Shown here: positions 1 to 5,168 of the stretch, piece by piece | How positions within the stretch are numbered: the first letter of the stretch is position 1 | Layout: the number at the start of each line of letters is the position of its first letter | Notes under the pieces: model-generated | Told to the model about the DNA's origin: nothing | The model's input: the letters and a program-made list of their open reading frames with translations, nothing else | Databases searched by the model: none | Source of the DNA: Marinospirillum sp. | GTDB taxonomy: Bacteria > Pseudomonadota > Gammaproteobacteria > Pseudomonadales > Halomonadaceae | Assembly: GCA_007119985.1 (NCBI GenBank) | Contig: SKOQ01000217.1 | Location: 1-5,168, forward strand | DNA: 5,168 bases | Reading direction: 5' to 3' | Made by a program: the position numbers and the translations under genes

Positions 1-575
1 GGGCCAATCAGCAAGGCAACAGATGCGGGAGCTGGCTGAGCGGGTAGGCCAGCCGGAGTTAAATGTGGATGCAGAACCAGCTTCAGCGCTTCTTCACGCG
101 CCACCAGCCAATCTGCAAGCTTTTGGGGTGGGTGGATCACTGGCAGGTCATCGCGGCCACACTGCTCACAAGCACTGAGCGCGATCTGCTGCCACTGCTG
201 CCATTTTTTCAGCTCACGATCTGGCTTCAGACGCACATCCCCCTGCTGAGTATAAAGCGGTGTAATGGCCGTGACACCCAGCTCAACGGCTTTTTGCACC
301 ACCCAATCCATCTTATCGCCCTTAGAGATCGCCTGCCCCAAGTGAGTTTGCACTGGTGAGGGGGGCAATACAGGCAGAGGCGCACCGAGACGCAACTGCG
401 CCTGATCCTTGCGGCCACCCAGGAGTTCAGCTGGATAGCTAGATTGACCATCAAAAAGCACGCAGGTTTCACCTGGCTGCATTCTCAACACTTGGAGCAT
501 ATGACGCGCCACCTGGCCTTCAAGCTGGATATCGGTTTGAGGCTGCAAGGGCTGCGTAGAATAGAAACGTCGCAT
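1..575 (-). CDS. rsmE: RsmE, 16S rRNA (uracil1498-N3)-methyltransferase, 3' end missing
   Basis: RsmE is a SPOUT-class methyltransferase that uses S-adenosylmethionine to methylate N3 of U1498 in 16S rRNA of the 30S subunit, in the cytoplasm. I translated the minus strand from the ATG at 575-573; it stays open for 191 codons to the window edge. The N-terminus MRRFYSTQPL suits the PUA-like RNA-binding domain (about residues 1-70). Family signatures follow: ISKGDKMDWVVQKAVELGV (83-101), ITPL (104-107), the WQQIALSACEQCGR stretch (128-141), LHPH (168-171), and VALLIG (186-191), the beginning of the LLIGPEGG cofactor-binding loop. The family is about 240-250 residues, so some 50-60 residues, including the C-terminal knot, lie outside the window. 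No clear Shine-Dalgarno sequence precedes the ATG, so translation may be weak or the start may differ slightly. It lies 78 bp downstream of secB in the same direction and may be co-transcribed. Identification is by recalled similarity to E. coli RsmE and is strong. Confidence 0.95.
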   Translation of the reverse strand, partial: MRRFYSTQPLQPQTDIQLEGQVARHMLQVLRMQPGETCVLFDGQSSYPAELLGGRKDQAQLRLGAPLPVLPPSPVQTHLGQAISKGDKMDWVVQKAVELGVTAITPLYTQQGDVRLKPDRELKKWQQWQQIALSACEQCGRDDLPVIHPPQKLADWLVAREEALKLVLHPHLTPAGLPAQPAPASVALLIG

Positions 576-653
576 GATGGGTCTATAAACTTGGCAAGAG
601 GGGAGGAGAGACAGGCCAAGGCAGCAGACTAGGCCGCCTCAGCCAGAGAAGCA
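576..653. other. Short intergenic gap between secB and rsmE
   Basis: This 78-bp gap separates the secB stop codon from the rsmE start, both read leftward. In the minus-strand sense there is a weak, imperfect GGCGGC/GCTGCC stem just after secB, followed by a pyrimidine-rich stretch rather than a real T tract, so I do not call a terminator. No recognisable sigma-70 promoter or Shine-Dalgarno sequence for rsmE was seen. Read-through from secB is the simplest interpretation, but it is inference. Confidence 0.5.
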
Positions 654-1130
654 CTACTGGGTGGTCGCACCCTGCTGCGCTTCACGCTTTTTCTTTTCTG
701 CAAACAGGGCATCAAAGTTAAACGGTGCCAACATCAGCGGCGGGAAGCCACCCTTCACGATCAGGTTGTCGATGGCCTCACGCGCATAGGGGAAGAGGCT
801 CGAAGGACAGAAAGCACCCAGTGTGTGCTCTAAAGCATCACCTTCAATTCCTTCGATATGGAAAGCTCCGCTTTGCTGCACTTCAGCCAAATAGGCTGTT
901 TTCTCGCCAGTGGTGACCGTCACGGTGATTTTGACTGTGACTTCATAAATGATTTCATTGACCTGACGATGGCGCGTACCCAAGTCCACATTGACCCGAG
1001 GCTGCTCTTTCATCAGGAAGGCATCTGGGCTATTGGGGGCTTCAAATGAAGCATCACTGAGATAAATACGCTGCATCGCAAAGACGGGCTGAGGTGCATC
1101 CTGTTGCGCAGCGGCTTGTTGATCGCTCAT
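654..1130 (-). CDS. secB: SecB, protein-export chaperone
   Basis: SecB is the cytosolic homotetrameric chaperone that holds precursor proteins unfolded and delivers them to SecA for export through SecYEG. The 158-residue product has the usual family length (155 in E. coli). After a short glutamine/alanine-rich leader, the conserved core begins with VFAMQRIYLSDASFEAPNSP (residues 16-35). It continues with the beta-strand region around NEIIYEVTVKITVTV (58-72), then CPSSLFPYARE (108-118) and GGFPPLMLAPFNFDALF (127-143). The tail is charged and glutamine-rich (EKKKREAQQ), as is typical. The ATG is supported by an AAGGAA Shine-Dalgarno sequence 6 bases upstream. It lies 42 bp after the rhodanese gene in the same direction, so the two are probably co-transcribed. 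In E. coli grxC sits between these two genes; here nothing does. Nothing in the reading frame looks damaged. Confidence 0.98.
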   Translation of the reverse strand: MSDQQAAAQQDAPQPVFAMQRIYLSDASFEAPNSPDAFLMKEQPRVNVDLGTRHRQVNEIIYEVTVKITVTVTTGEKTAYLAEVQQSGAFHIEGIEGDALEHTLGAFCPSSLFPYAREAIDNLIVKGGFPPLMLAPFNFDALFAEKKKREAQQGATTQ

Positions 1131-1136
1131 TTCTGG

Positions 1137-1142
1137 TTCCTT
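1137..1142 (-). promoter_or_regulatory. Ribosome binding site of secB
   Basis: The minus-strand sequence AAGGAA lies 6 bases before the secB ATG. It supports that start codon and falls in the short gap between the rhodanese gene and secB. Confidence 0.75.
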
Positions 1143-1172
1143 CTTTTCTTGTTTAAAGGCAGTGATGATGAT

Positions 1173-1592
1173 TTATTTTTTGACCAGCGGTAGGGCTTCT
1201 GTTTGCCATTGCATCATGCCACCTTTCAGCTTCACAGCCTGGGCATAACCGGCCTTATTCAGCTTGGCCACCGCAGCGGCAGCGGTATTCCCCATTTTGC
1301 ATACCACAATGATGGTCTTTGACTCATGCTTTTTCAGCTCATCAATGCGTTTATCCAAGTTGGTCATCGGGATATGCACTGAACCGGTAATATGGCCAGC
1401 CGCAAAATCCTTGCGGTCACGAATATCCAGCACGATGGCTTCATCTTTGTTCAGCAAGCGAATGGCTTCACGCGCTGTCACGCCCTGCGCTGAGCTTTTC
1501 GCTTCATTGATGATGACAAGAACCAGCAGGATAACAAAAGCGCTGACCAGCAGGGGGTGATTCATAGAAAATTCAATGATCTGCTCAAACAT
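1173..1592 (-). CDS. Membrane-anchored single-domain rhodanese (YibN-like)
   Basis: This is a 139-residue rhodanese-family protein with an N-terminal membrane anchor. Residues 12-28 (HPLLVSAFVILLVLVII) form one hydrophobic segment. The rhodanese domain follows: VTAREAIRLLNKDEAIVLDIRDRKDFAAGHI (38-68) and GSVHIP (70-75). The active-site loop VVCKMGN (96-102) carries cysteine 98, and the domain closes with LKGGMMQW (122-129). Rhodaneses carry sulfane sulfur as a persulfide on this cysteine; the physiological partner of this subfamily is not established, so I give no substrate. I chose the ATG at 1592-1590 because MFEQIIEFSMNHPLL resembles the YibN N-terminus. The frame stays open 54 more codons upstream, but that part has no rhodanese character. 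Its Shine-Dalgarno sequence is weak (AGAGA, 6 bases away). It is the first gene of the leftward group, ahead of secB and divergent from gpmI, as yibN is in E. coli. The cysteine suggests catalytic competence. Confidence 0.92.
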   Translation of the reverse strand: MFEQIIEFSMNHPLLVSAFVILLVLVIINEAKSSAQGVTAREAIRLLNKDEAIVLDIRDRKDFAAGHITGSVHIPMTNLDKRIDELKKHESKTIIVVCKMGNTAAAAVAKLNKAGYAQAVKLKGGMMQWQTEALPLVKK

Positions 1593-1620
1593 CTTATTTC
1601 TCTGTAGCGGGTTGTCAGAA

Positions 1621-1641
1621 GGCGTGCAGCCAAAGCACGTC
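1621..1641. repeat. Small stem-loop upstream of the rhodanese gene
   Basis: GGCGTGC (1621-1627) and GCACGTC (1635-1641) can pair, with six Watson-Crick pairs and one G-T type mismatch, around a 7-base loop. In the minus-strand sense it lies about 30 bases before the rhodanese ATG, so it could sit in that mRNA leader. No T tract follows in the leftward direction, so it is not a terminator for a leftward transcript. In the rightward direction it is followed by AAAAA, which also excludes one. The function is unknown and it may be chance. Confidence 0.4.
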
Positions 1642-1672
1642 AAAAAGAGAGGCCAAGGATACACCAGACTCA

Positions 1673-1722
1673 AGCGCGGCACACCTCTCACTGGCCGTTG
1701 ATTCATCCCAGCCTGCCGCGCT
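1673..1722. repeat. Perfect 9-bp inverted repeat in the divergent region
   Basis: AGCGCGGCA (1673-1681) and TGCCGCGCT (1714-1722) are exact reverse complements separated by 32 bases. The arms are GC-rich and could form a stem in a transcript of either strand, or mark two sites for one regulator. The position, between the rhodanese and gpmI starts, is suitable for regulation, but no known operator is recognised. Confidence 0.5.
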
Positions 1723-1762
1723 GATGCAACCCAGCGCAACAAAAAGTGGCGCATTCAACACA

Positions 1763-1809
1763 AGATCGCTGCCGGCTTGGGATAGCGATTTAAGGCAGCT
1801 AAGGCTATC
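1763..1809. repeat. Overlapping short inverted and direct repeats upstream of gpmI
   Basis: Three small symmetries share these bases. ATCGCT (1765-1770) pairs with AGCGAT (1784-1789). GATAGC (1781-1786) pairs with GCTATC (1804-1809). TAAGGC occurs twice, at 1791-1796 and 1800-1805, on a 9-bp period. The two possible stems share bases 1784-1786 and so exclude each other. They lie 78-124 bp before the gpmI ATG. This could be an operator or a leader structure, but each element is short enough to arise by chance. Confidence 0.35.
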
Positions 1810-1869
1810 ATGTTGGCCCTGTGTTTTTGGTTTTATCCATCACCTTCTGTTCACCACCTATCTTGATTC

Positions 1870-1877
1870 GGAGTGAG
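1870..1877 (+). promoter_or_regulatory. Probable ribosome binding site of gpmI
   Basis: GGAGTGAG lies before the ATG at 1887, with its second GAG 9 bases from the start. It supports this ATG over the in-frame upstream ATG at 1821. The spacing is slightly long for the GGAG part (13 bases), so it is a moderate match. Confidence 0.55.
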
Positions 1878-1886
1878 ATCAACACC

Positions 1887-3440
1887 ATGACTGGCCAACG
1901 CATTCCTACAGCGCTCATTATTCTGGATGGTTATGGCAACAATCCTTCGCCAGAAAATAACGCGATTTTTCACGCTGCCACCCCTGTCATGGATCGACTG
2001 ATGCAAGAGCAACCCACCAGCGAAATCCTCACTGATGGGCTCGCCGTTGGGCTGCCTGAGGGCCAGATGGGTAACTCCGAAGTGGGACATATGAATCTTG
2101 GTGCTGGCCGCATTGTCTACCAAGATTTCACCCGCATTACTCAGGCCATTCAAGATGGCAGCTTTGCCGCCAATCCAGTGCTGCTCAACGCTATGGATAG
2201 CGCCATAGCCGCTGGGCGTGCGGTGCATCTGATGGGGCTGCTTTCTCCCGGCGGGGTGCATAGCCATGAGGAGCACTTGTTTGCCGCTGTACGCCTCGCG
2301 GCCGCCCGTGGTGCCCAGAAAATCTATTTACACGCCTTTCTTGATGGGCGAGATATGCCCCCGCGCAGCGCCGCCGCCTCACTCGAAGCCGCCGATGCCG
2401 TGTTTGCAGAACTGGGGGTCGGACGCGTGGCCAGCTTGGTAGGGCGCTATTACGCGATGGACCGCGATAACCGCTGGGATCGCGTTGAAAAGGCCTACAA
2501 CCTGCTGACGGGCCATGCTGCTGATTTCCAAGCCGCATCCGGTTTAGCGGCTTTAGAAGCCGCCTATGCGCGGGATGAAAATGATGAGTTTGTGGCCCCC
2601 ACGGCACTGCTCGATCAACAAGGCCAGATTGCCCAGCTAGAAGATGGCGATGCGCTGATCTTTATGAACTTCCGTGCCGATCGCGCCCGTGAAATCACAC
2701 GCTGTTTTGTTGAACCCGACTTCGCTGGTTTTGCACGCCAGCGTCGGGTGCAGCTCAGCCATTTTGTCATGCTGACCGAATATGCCGCCGATATTCCTGC
2801 ACCGGCGGCCTTTCCACCTGAGGCACTGACCAACACACTGGGTGAGTATCTGGCTTCACTGGGCAAAACCCAGCTGCGTATTGCTGAAACCGAAAAGTAT
2901 GCCCATGTCACCTTCTTCTTCTCTGGTGGACGAGAAACGCCCTATGAAGGCGAAACACGCGAGCTGATTCCCTCGCCTCAAGTCAGAACCTATGATTTGC
3001 AGCCAGAGATGAGCGCGCCGGAAGTCACCGACAAGCTGGTCGCCGCGATCTTATCGGGCGAATATGATTTGATTGTCTGCAACTATGCCAATGGCGATAT
3101 GGTTGGTCATACGGGTGATTTTCAGGCCGCGGTGAAGGCAATAGAAACCCTCGATACCTGCGTTGGCCGTGTGGTCGCTGCCCTGCAACAGGTCGGTGGG
3201 CAGGCGTTGATTACCGCCGATCATGGCAATGCAGAGCAGATGCTCGATCCTCACACGGGGCAAGCGCAAACGGCCCACACCACCTTTCCTGTGCCGCTGA
3301 TTTACATCACACCGCAGGCTGGAGACCAACAGCGTCGTCTTCAAACGGGTGGACGCTTATGCGATATTGCCCCGACACTGCTCGATCTGATGCAGCTTCC
3401 TCAGCCCGCTGAAATGACTGGCCAGAGCTTAATCTGCTAA
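1887..3440 (+). CDS. gpmI: GpmI, cofactor-independent phosphoglycerate mutase
   Basis: This enzyme interconverts 3- and 2-phosphoglycerate in glycolysis and gluconeogenesis without 2,3-bisphosphoglycerate, using two manganese ions and a phosphoserine intermediate. The product is 517 residues, the usual family length (about 510-515). All expected landmarks are present. ILDGYGNN gives metal ligand Asp14, and GQMGNSEVGHMNLGAGR carries nucleophile Ser64. The substrate-binding parts are GGVHSHEEH (122-130) and FLDGRDMPPRS (151-161), followed by GRYYAMDRDNRWDRVEKAY and NFRADRAREITR. NGDMVGHTG gives Asp404 and His408, TADHGN gives Asp445 and His446, and His464 completes the second metal site. The spacing agrees with the ligands known from the Bacillus enzyme. 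I chose the ATG at 1887 because a further 22 in-frame residues upstream (from 1821) are unlike the family. It heads the rightward group, with envC 31 bp downstream. It appears intact. Confidence 0.98.
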   Translation: MTGQRIPTALIILDGYGNNPSPENNAIFHAATPVMDRLMQEQPTSEILTDGLAVGLPEGQMGNSEVGHMNLGAGRIVYQDFTRITQAIQDGSFAANPVLLNAMDSAIAAGRAVHLMGLLSPGGVHSHEEHLFAAVRLAAARGAQKIYLHAFLDGRDMPPRSAAASLEAADAVFAELGVGRVASLVGRYYAMDRDNRWDRVEKAYNLLTGHAADFQAASGLAALEAAYARDENDEFVAPTALLDQQGQIAQLEDGDALIFMNFRADRAREITRCFVEPDFAGFARQRRVQLSHFVMLTEYAADIPAPAAFPPEALTNTLGEYLASLGKTQLRIAETEKYAHVTFFFSGGRETPYEGETRELIPSPQVRTYDLQPEMSAPEVTDKLVAAILSGEYDLIVCNYANGDMVGHTGDFQAAVKAIETLDTCVGRVVAALQQVGGQALITADHGNAEQMLDPHTGQAQTAHTTFPVPLIYITPQAGDQQRRLQTGGRLCDIAPTLLDLMQLPQPAEMTGQSLIC

Positions 3441-3453
3441 CTGTCTCATCACC

Positions 3454-3460
3454 AAGGAGG
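3454..3460 (+). promoter_or_regulatory. Ribosome binding site of envC
   Basis: AAGGAGG is a near-perfect Shine-Dalgarno sequence in the 31-bp gap after gpmI. It lies 11 bases before a GTG (3472) and 14 bases before an ATG (3475) in the same frame. The spacing favours the GTG, codon type favours the ATG, and the two differ by one residue. Confidence 0.8.
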
Positions 3461-3471
3461 GTGGCAACTGA

Positions 3472-4632
3472 GTGATGGCCCCTGTGATCCATAAAATTGG
3501 CCTCGGCTTACTCTGTTTATTGATGCTACTGCTGGTACATGCCAGCAGTTGGGCCAATGAGCAGGCGACTGAAGCTCAGTTGCGCCAGTTGCGCAGCGAT
3601 ATCCAACAACTGCAAGGCTGGCTGCAAGAAGCCCGTGGCGAACAATCCCAGCTGCAAAATGCCCTGCGCCAGACTGAAAGCCAAATCAGCACACTGGTCA
3701 CCCGCATCCAAAGCAATACCCAAGAAGCGGAGCAGCTGCAAACGCGCCTGCGTCAACTGCGCGTAGAACAGCAAGAACTCCGCCTGCAAATGGATCAACA
3801 GGCCACCTATCTGCGTCAACAGATTCGCGCCGCCTATGCGATGGGGCGACAAGAACATCTTAAGGTCCTGTTGAATCAGCAGGAGCCAGATCGTGTGGCC
3901 CGATTACTGCGCTACTATGACTATATCAACCGCGAACGCACCCAGCGTATTGAGGATTACCTCGCCCTCGGTCGCCAGCTAGATCAAGTCCGCAGTGAAA
4001 TCGTCTCGCGCAGCCAGAGCCTTGAAGGCGTGCGTCAATCTCTGCAAGCCCGCCGCAGCGAACTGCTCAGCGAGCAGCAGCAACGCCAGTCTTTGGTGGA
4101 GCAGCTCAGCCAAGACATTGCCTTGCGCGGTAGCGAACTCGAGCAGATGCAGGCTGATCAACGCCGATTGGAAGAGCTGCTTGAAGCGGTTGCTGAGGCC
4201 ATCGTGCGCCTGCCACCACCACGCGATGCGCAACCTTTTCGCCAGATGCGCGGCCAACTGCCTTGGCCCTTGGAAGGCCGCATCTTAAGCGCCTTTGGCA
4301 GTCGGCAGCAGGATAACCGCATTGTGCAACGCGGCTTGTTGATTCAAGCTCGTGAGGGCGCAGAGGTGAAGGCCATTCATGGTGGACGGGTTGTCTTCTC
4401 TGACTGGATGCGCGGCTTTGGCTTTTTAATGATTATTGATCATGGCGATGGCTACCTCAGCCTCTATGGCCACAATCAAACCCTTGAGCGTCAAGTCGGC
4501 GATTGGGTGAACGGTGGAGATGTGGTCGCCACCGCCGGTGCAACTGGCGGCCAAAGACGCCAAGCCCTCTATTTTGAAATCCGCCAACAAGGGCAACCTG
4601 TTGATCCCATTACTTGGATCGCTCGGCGTTAA
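3472..4632 (+). CDS. envC: EnvC-like murein hydrolase activator (coiled coil plus LytM domain)
   Basis: EnvC is a periplasmic protein that, under control of FtsEX, activates cell-wall amidases at the division site. The 386-residue product (419 in E. coli) starts with a signal peptide: hydrophobic core IGLGLLCLLMLLLV (9-22) and probable cleavage after SWA (residue 28). A long, glutamine- and arginine-rich coiled coil covers about residues 30-245. The C-terminal LytM/M23-like domain runs from LPWPLEGRILSAFG (263-276) to the end. Two metal-binding positions of active M23 peptidases are replaced: the HxxxD motif is Q286...L290, and HxH is A365-L-Y367. This fits a non-catalytic activator, as in E. 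coli EnvC (which also has LYFEI here). His334 in YGHN is kept. Start: GTG 3472, or ATG 3475. It is 31 bp after gpmI and 18 bp before ctpA. It is assigned as EnvC rather than NlpD because it has the coiled coil and lacks a LysM domain and lipobox. Confidence 0.93.
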   Translation: MMAPVIHKIGLGLLCLLMLLLVHASSWANEQATEAQLRQLRSDIQQLQGWLQEARGEQSQLQNALRQTESQISTLVTRIQSNTQEAEQLQTRLRQLRVEQQELRLQMDQQATYLRQQIRAAYAMGRQEHLKVLLNQQEPDRVARLLRYYDYINRERTQRIEDYLALGRQLDQVRSEIVSRSQSLEGVRQSLQARRSELLSEQQQRQSLVEQLSQDIALRGSELEQMQADQRRLEELLEAVAEAIVRLPPPRDAQPFRQMRGQLPWPLEGRILSAFGSRQQDNRIVQRGLLIQAREGAEVKAIHGGRVVFSDWMRGFGFLMIIDHGDGYLSLYGHNQTLERQVGDWVNGGDVVATAGATGGQRRQALYFEIRQQGQPVDPITWIARR

Positions 4633-4638
4633 GCCTCG

Positions 4639-4644
4639 AAAGGA
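4639..4644 (+). promoter_or_regulatory. Ribosome binding site of ctpA
   Basis: AAAGGA sits in the 18-bp gap after the envC stop codon, 6 bases before the ATG at 4651. It fixes that start, which is followed directly by a signal peptide. Confidence 0.75.
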
Positions 4645-4650
4645 ACGACT

Positions 4651-5168
4651 ATGTCTCGCATCTCGATCACCCCTCAGTGCATCCAAGCTGGCTTGTTGAG
4701 CCTCGCTTTACTCCTGACACCTTGGACAGCCAATCAAGCCTTCGCTGATGGCGCTGGGCAGCATGATCCCGCTGCGCTCAACCTGCCCAGCGACTACCTG
4801 CTCCCTCTCGAGGAACTGCGTACCTTTGCTGAAGTCTTTGAGCGCATCAAGCAAGCCTATGTGCATCCCGTTTCAGATGCTGAGCTGCTCGAGTATGCGA
4901 TACGGGGCATGCTGGATGGCCTCGATCCCCATTCAAGCTACATGAGCCCAGATGCCTTTCAACAGCTGCAAGAAAGCACTCAGGGCGAGTTTGGTGGCTT
5001 GGGCATCGAGATTACCTTGAATGATGGTTATATCGAAATTGTTAGCCCGATTGATGACACCCCCGCCGCCGCCGCAGGTTTACAGGCTCAGGATCGGATT
5101 TTACAAATTGATGGCATCGCTGCACGCAATCTTCCCTTGGATGAAGCGATCGACATGATGCGCGGCCC
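4651..5168 (+). CDS. ctpA: CtpA, periplasmic S41-family C-terminal processing protease, 3' end missing
   Basis: This is the N-terminal 172 residues of a C-terminal processing protease (peptidase family S41A), a serine protease with a Ser-Lys catalytic pair that acts in the periplasm. A signal peptide is visible: hydrophobic core AGLLSLALLLTPW (13-25) and likely cleavage after AFA (residue 32). The family's N-terminal helical part follows with LRTFAEVFERIKQAYVHPVSD (56-76) and the hallmark GMLDGLDPHSSYMSP (86-100). A PDZ domain then starts at GEFGGLGIEI (112-121) and continues through IVSPIDDTPAAAAGLQAQDRILQIDGI (130-156) to the window edge. The protease core, including the catalytic serine and lysine, lies outside, so activity cannot be judged. 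In Pseudomonas aeruginosa, CtpA with its adaptor LbcA degrades peptidoglycan hydrolases; a similar job next to envC is inference. The ATG has a good Shine-Dalgarno sequence, and the gene follows envC by 18 bp, so co-transcription is likely. Confidence 0.95.
   Translation, partial: MSRISITPQCIQAGLLSLALLLTPWTANQAFADGAGQHDPAALNLPSDYLLPLEELRTFAEVFERIKQAYVHPVSDAELLEYAIRGMLDGLDPHSSYMSPDAFQQLQESTQGEFGGLGIEITLNDGYIEIVSPIDDTPAAAAGLQAQDRILQIDGIAARNLPLDEAIDMMRG

Larger units (their letters stand above)
1593..1886. promoter_or_regulatory. Divergent intergenic region between rhodanese gene and gpmI
   Basis: This 294-bp non-coding stretch separates two divergent gene groups, so it should hold at least one promoter for each. 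No sequence close to both TTGACA and TATAAT with 16-18 bp spacing was found on either strand by eye; a TATCAT at 1806-1811 is a weak -10 candidate for gpmI with a poor -35 match. The region has a hairpin near the rhodanese start (1621-1641), a 9-bp inverted repeat (1673-1722) and a cluster of short repeats (1763-1809). Both neighbouring frames extend into it (to 1754 on the minus strand, from 1821 on the plus strand), but neither extension resembles protein of the families concerned. Confidence 0.6.

Noticed and set aside
63..632. Plus-strand open frames at 63-359 and 444-632.
   Set aside because: Most of this stretch is the complement of rsmE, whose minus-strand translation matches the family throughout; the plus-strand translations have no recognisable content.
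600..650. Possible terminator after secB (imperfect GGCGGC/GCTGCC stem on the minus strand).
   Set aside because: The stem has a mismatch and is followed by a mixed CT stretch, not a run of T, so it does not meet the pattern of an intrinsic terminator.
1593..1754. In-frame extension of the rhodanese gene by 54 codons up to an ATG at 1754.
   Set aside because: The extra residues show no family similarity, and the protein starting at 1592 already has a YibN-like N-terminus directly before its membrane segment. The extension also covers most of the divergent promoter region.
1806..1811. TATCAT as a -10 box for gpmI.
   Set aside because: The hexamer 17 bp upstream (TAGCGA) matches the -35 consensus at only three positions, too poor to call a promoter.
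1821..1886. In-frame extension of gpmI by 22 codons from an ATG at 1821.
   Set aside because: GpmI proteins normally start a few residues before the ILDGYG motif, and the ATG at 1887 has a Shine-Dalgarno-like sequence. The hydrophobic-looking extension is not a credible signal peptide for this cytosolic enzyme.
2191..2607. A 138-codon open frame on the minus strand inside gpmI, and similar antisense frames at 1851-2276 and 2615-2911.
   Set aside because: They lie opposite a clearly real gene with full family conservation; their translations are low-complexity and arginine- or proline-rich and resemble no family I know.
3526..4288. Overlapping frames on both strands within envC (3526-3858, 3979-4257, 3995-4288).
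   Set aside because: The repetitive glutamine/leucine-rich codon pattern of the coiled coil leaves other frames open by composition; none has a ribosome binding site or known motif.

Overview
The window reads as an ordinary chromosomal housekeeping segment of a gammaproteobacterium of moderate GC content. The evidence is a SecB chaperone gene, a GpmI-type phosphoglycerate mutase closely resembling the E. coli enzyme, and a gpmI-envC-ctpA order of the kind known from Pseudomonas and related non-enteric Gammaproteobacteria. The exact genus cannot be read from the sequence; an Oceanospirillales- or Pseudomonadales-like host is my inference. No mobile element, CRISPR array, tRNA, rRNA or phage gene was seen.

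Minus strand (1-1592). Three genes run leftward: a membrane-anchored single-domain rhodanese (1173-1592), secB (654-1130) and rsmE (1-575, cut by the left edge before its C-terminus). The gaps are 42 and 78 bp and no convincing terminator lies between them, so one transcript is plausible. The rhodanese-secB pairing matches the E. coli yibN-grxC-secB neighbourhood, but the glutaredoxin gene grxC is absent and rsmE follows secB.

Divergent intergenic region (1593-1886). This 294-bp stretch separates the leftward rhodanese operon from the rightward gpmI operon and must hold the promoters of both. It contains several small inverted repeats, including one perfect 9-bp pair, but no strong sigma-70 match could be picked by eye.

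Plus strand (1887-5168). gpmI (glycolysis), envC (periplasmic activator of septal amidases) and ctpA (periplasmic S41 protease, cut by the right edge) lie 31 and 18 bp apart, each preceded by a Shine-Dalgarno-like sequence, and probably form an operon. envC and ctpA both encode exported proteins tied to cell-wall remodelling: EnvC switches on peptidoglycan amidases during division, while CtpA-type proteases in Pseudomonas degrade peptidoglycan hydrolases. 

I did not find a previously undescribed system. The points worth a second look are modest: the missing grxC, the placement of rsmE, the partly degenerate active site of EnvC, and the symmetric sequences in the divergent promoter region.
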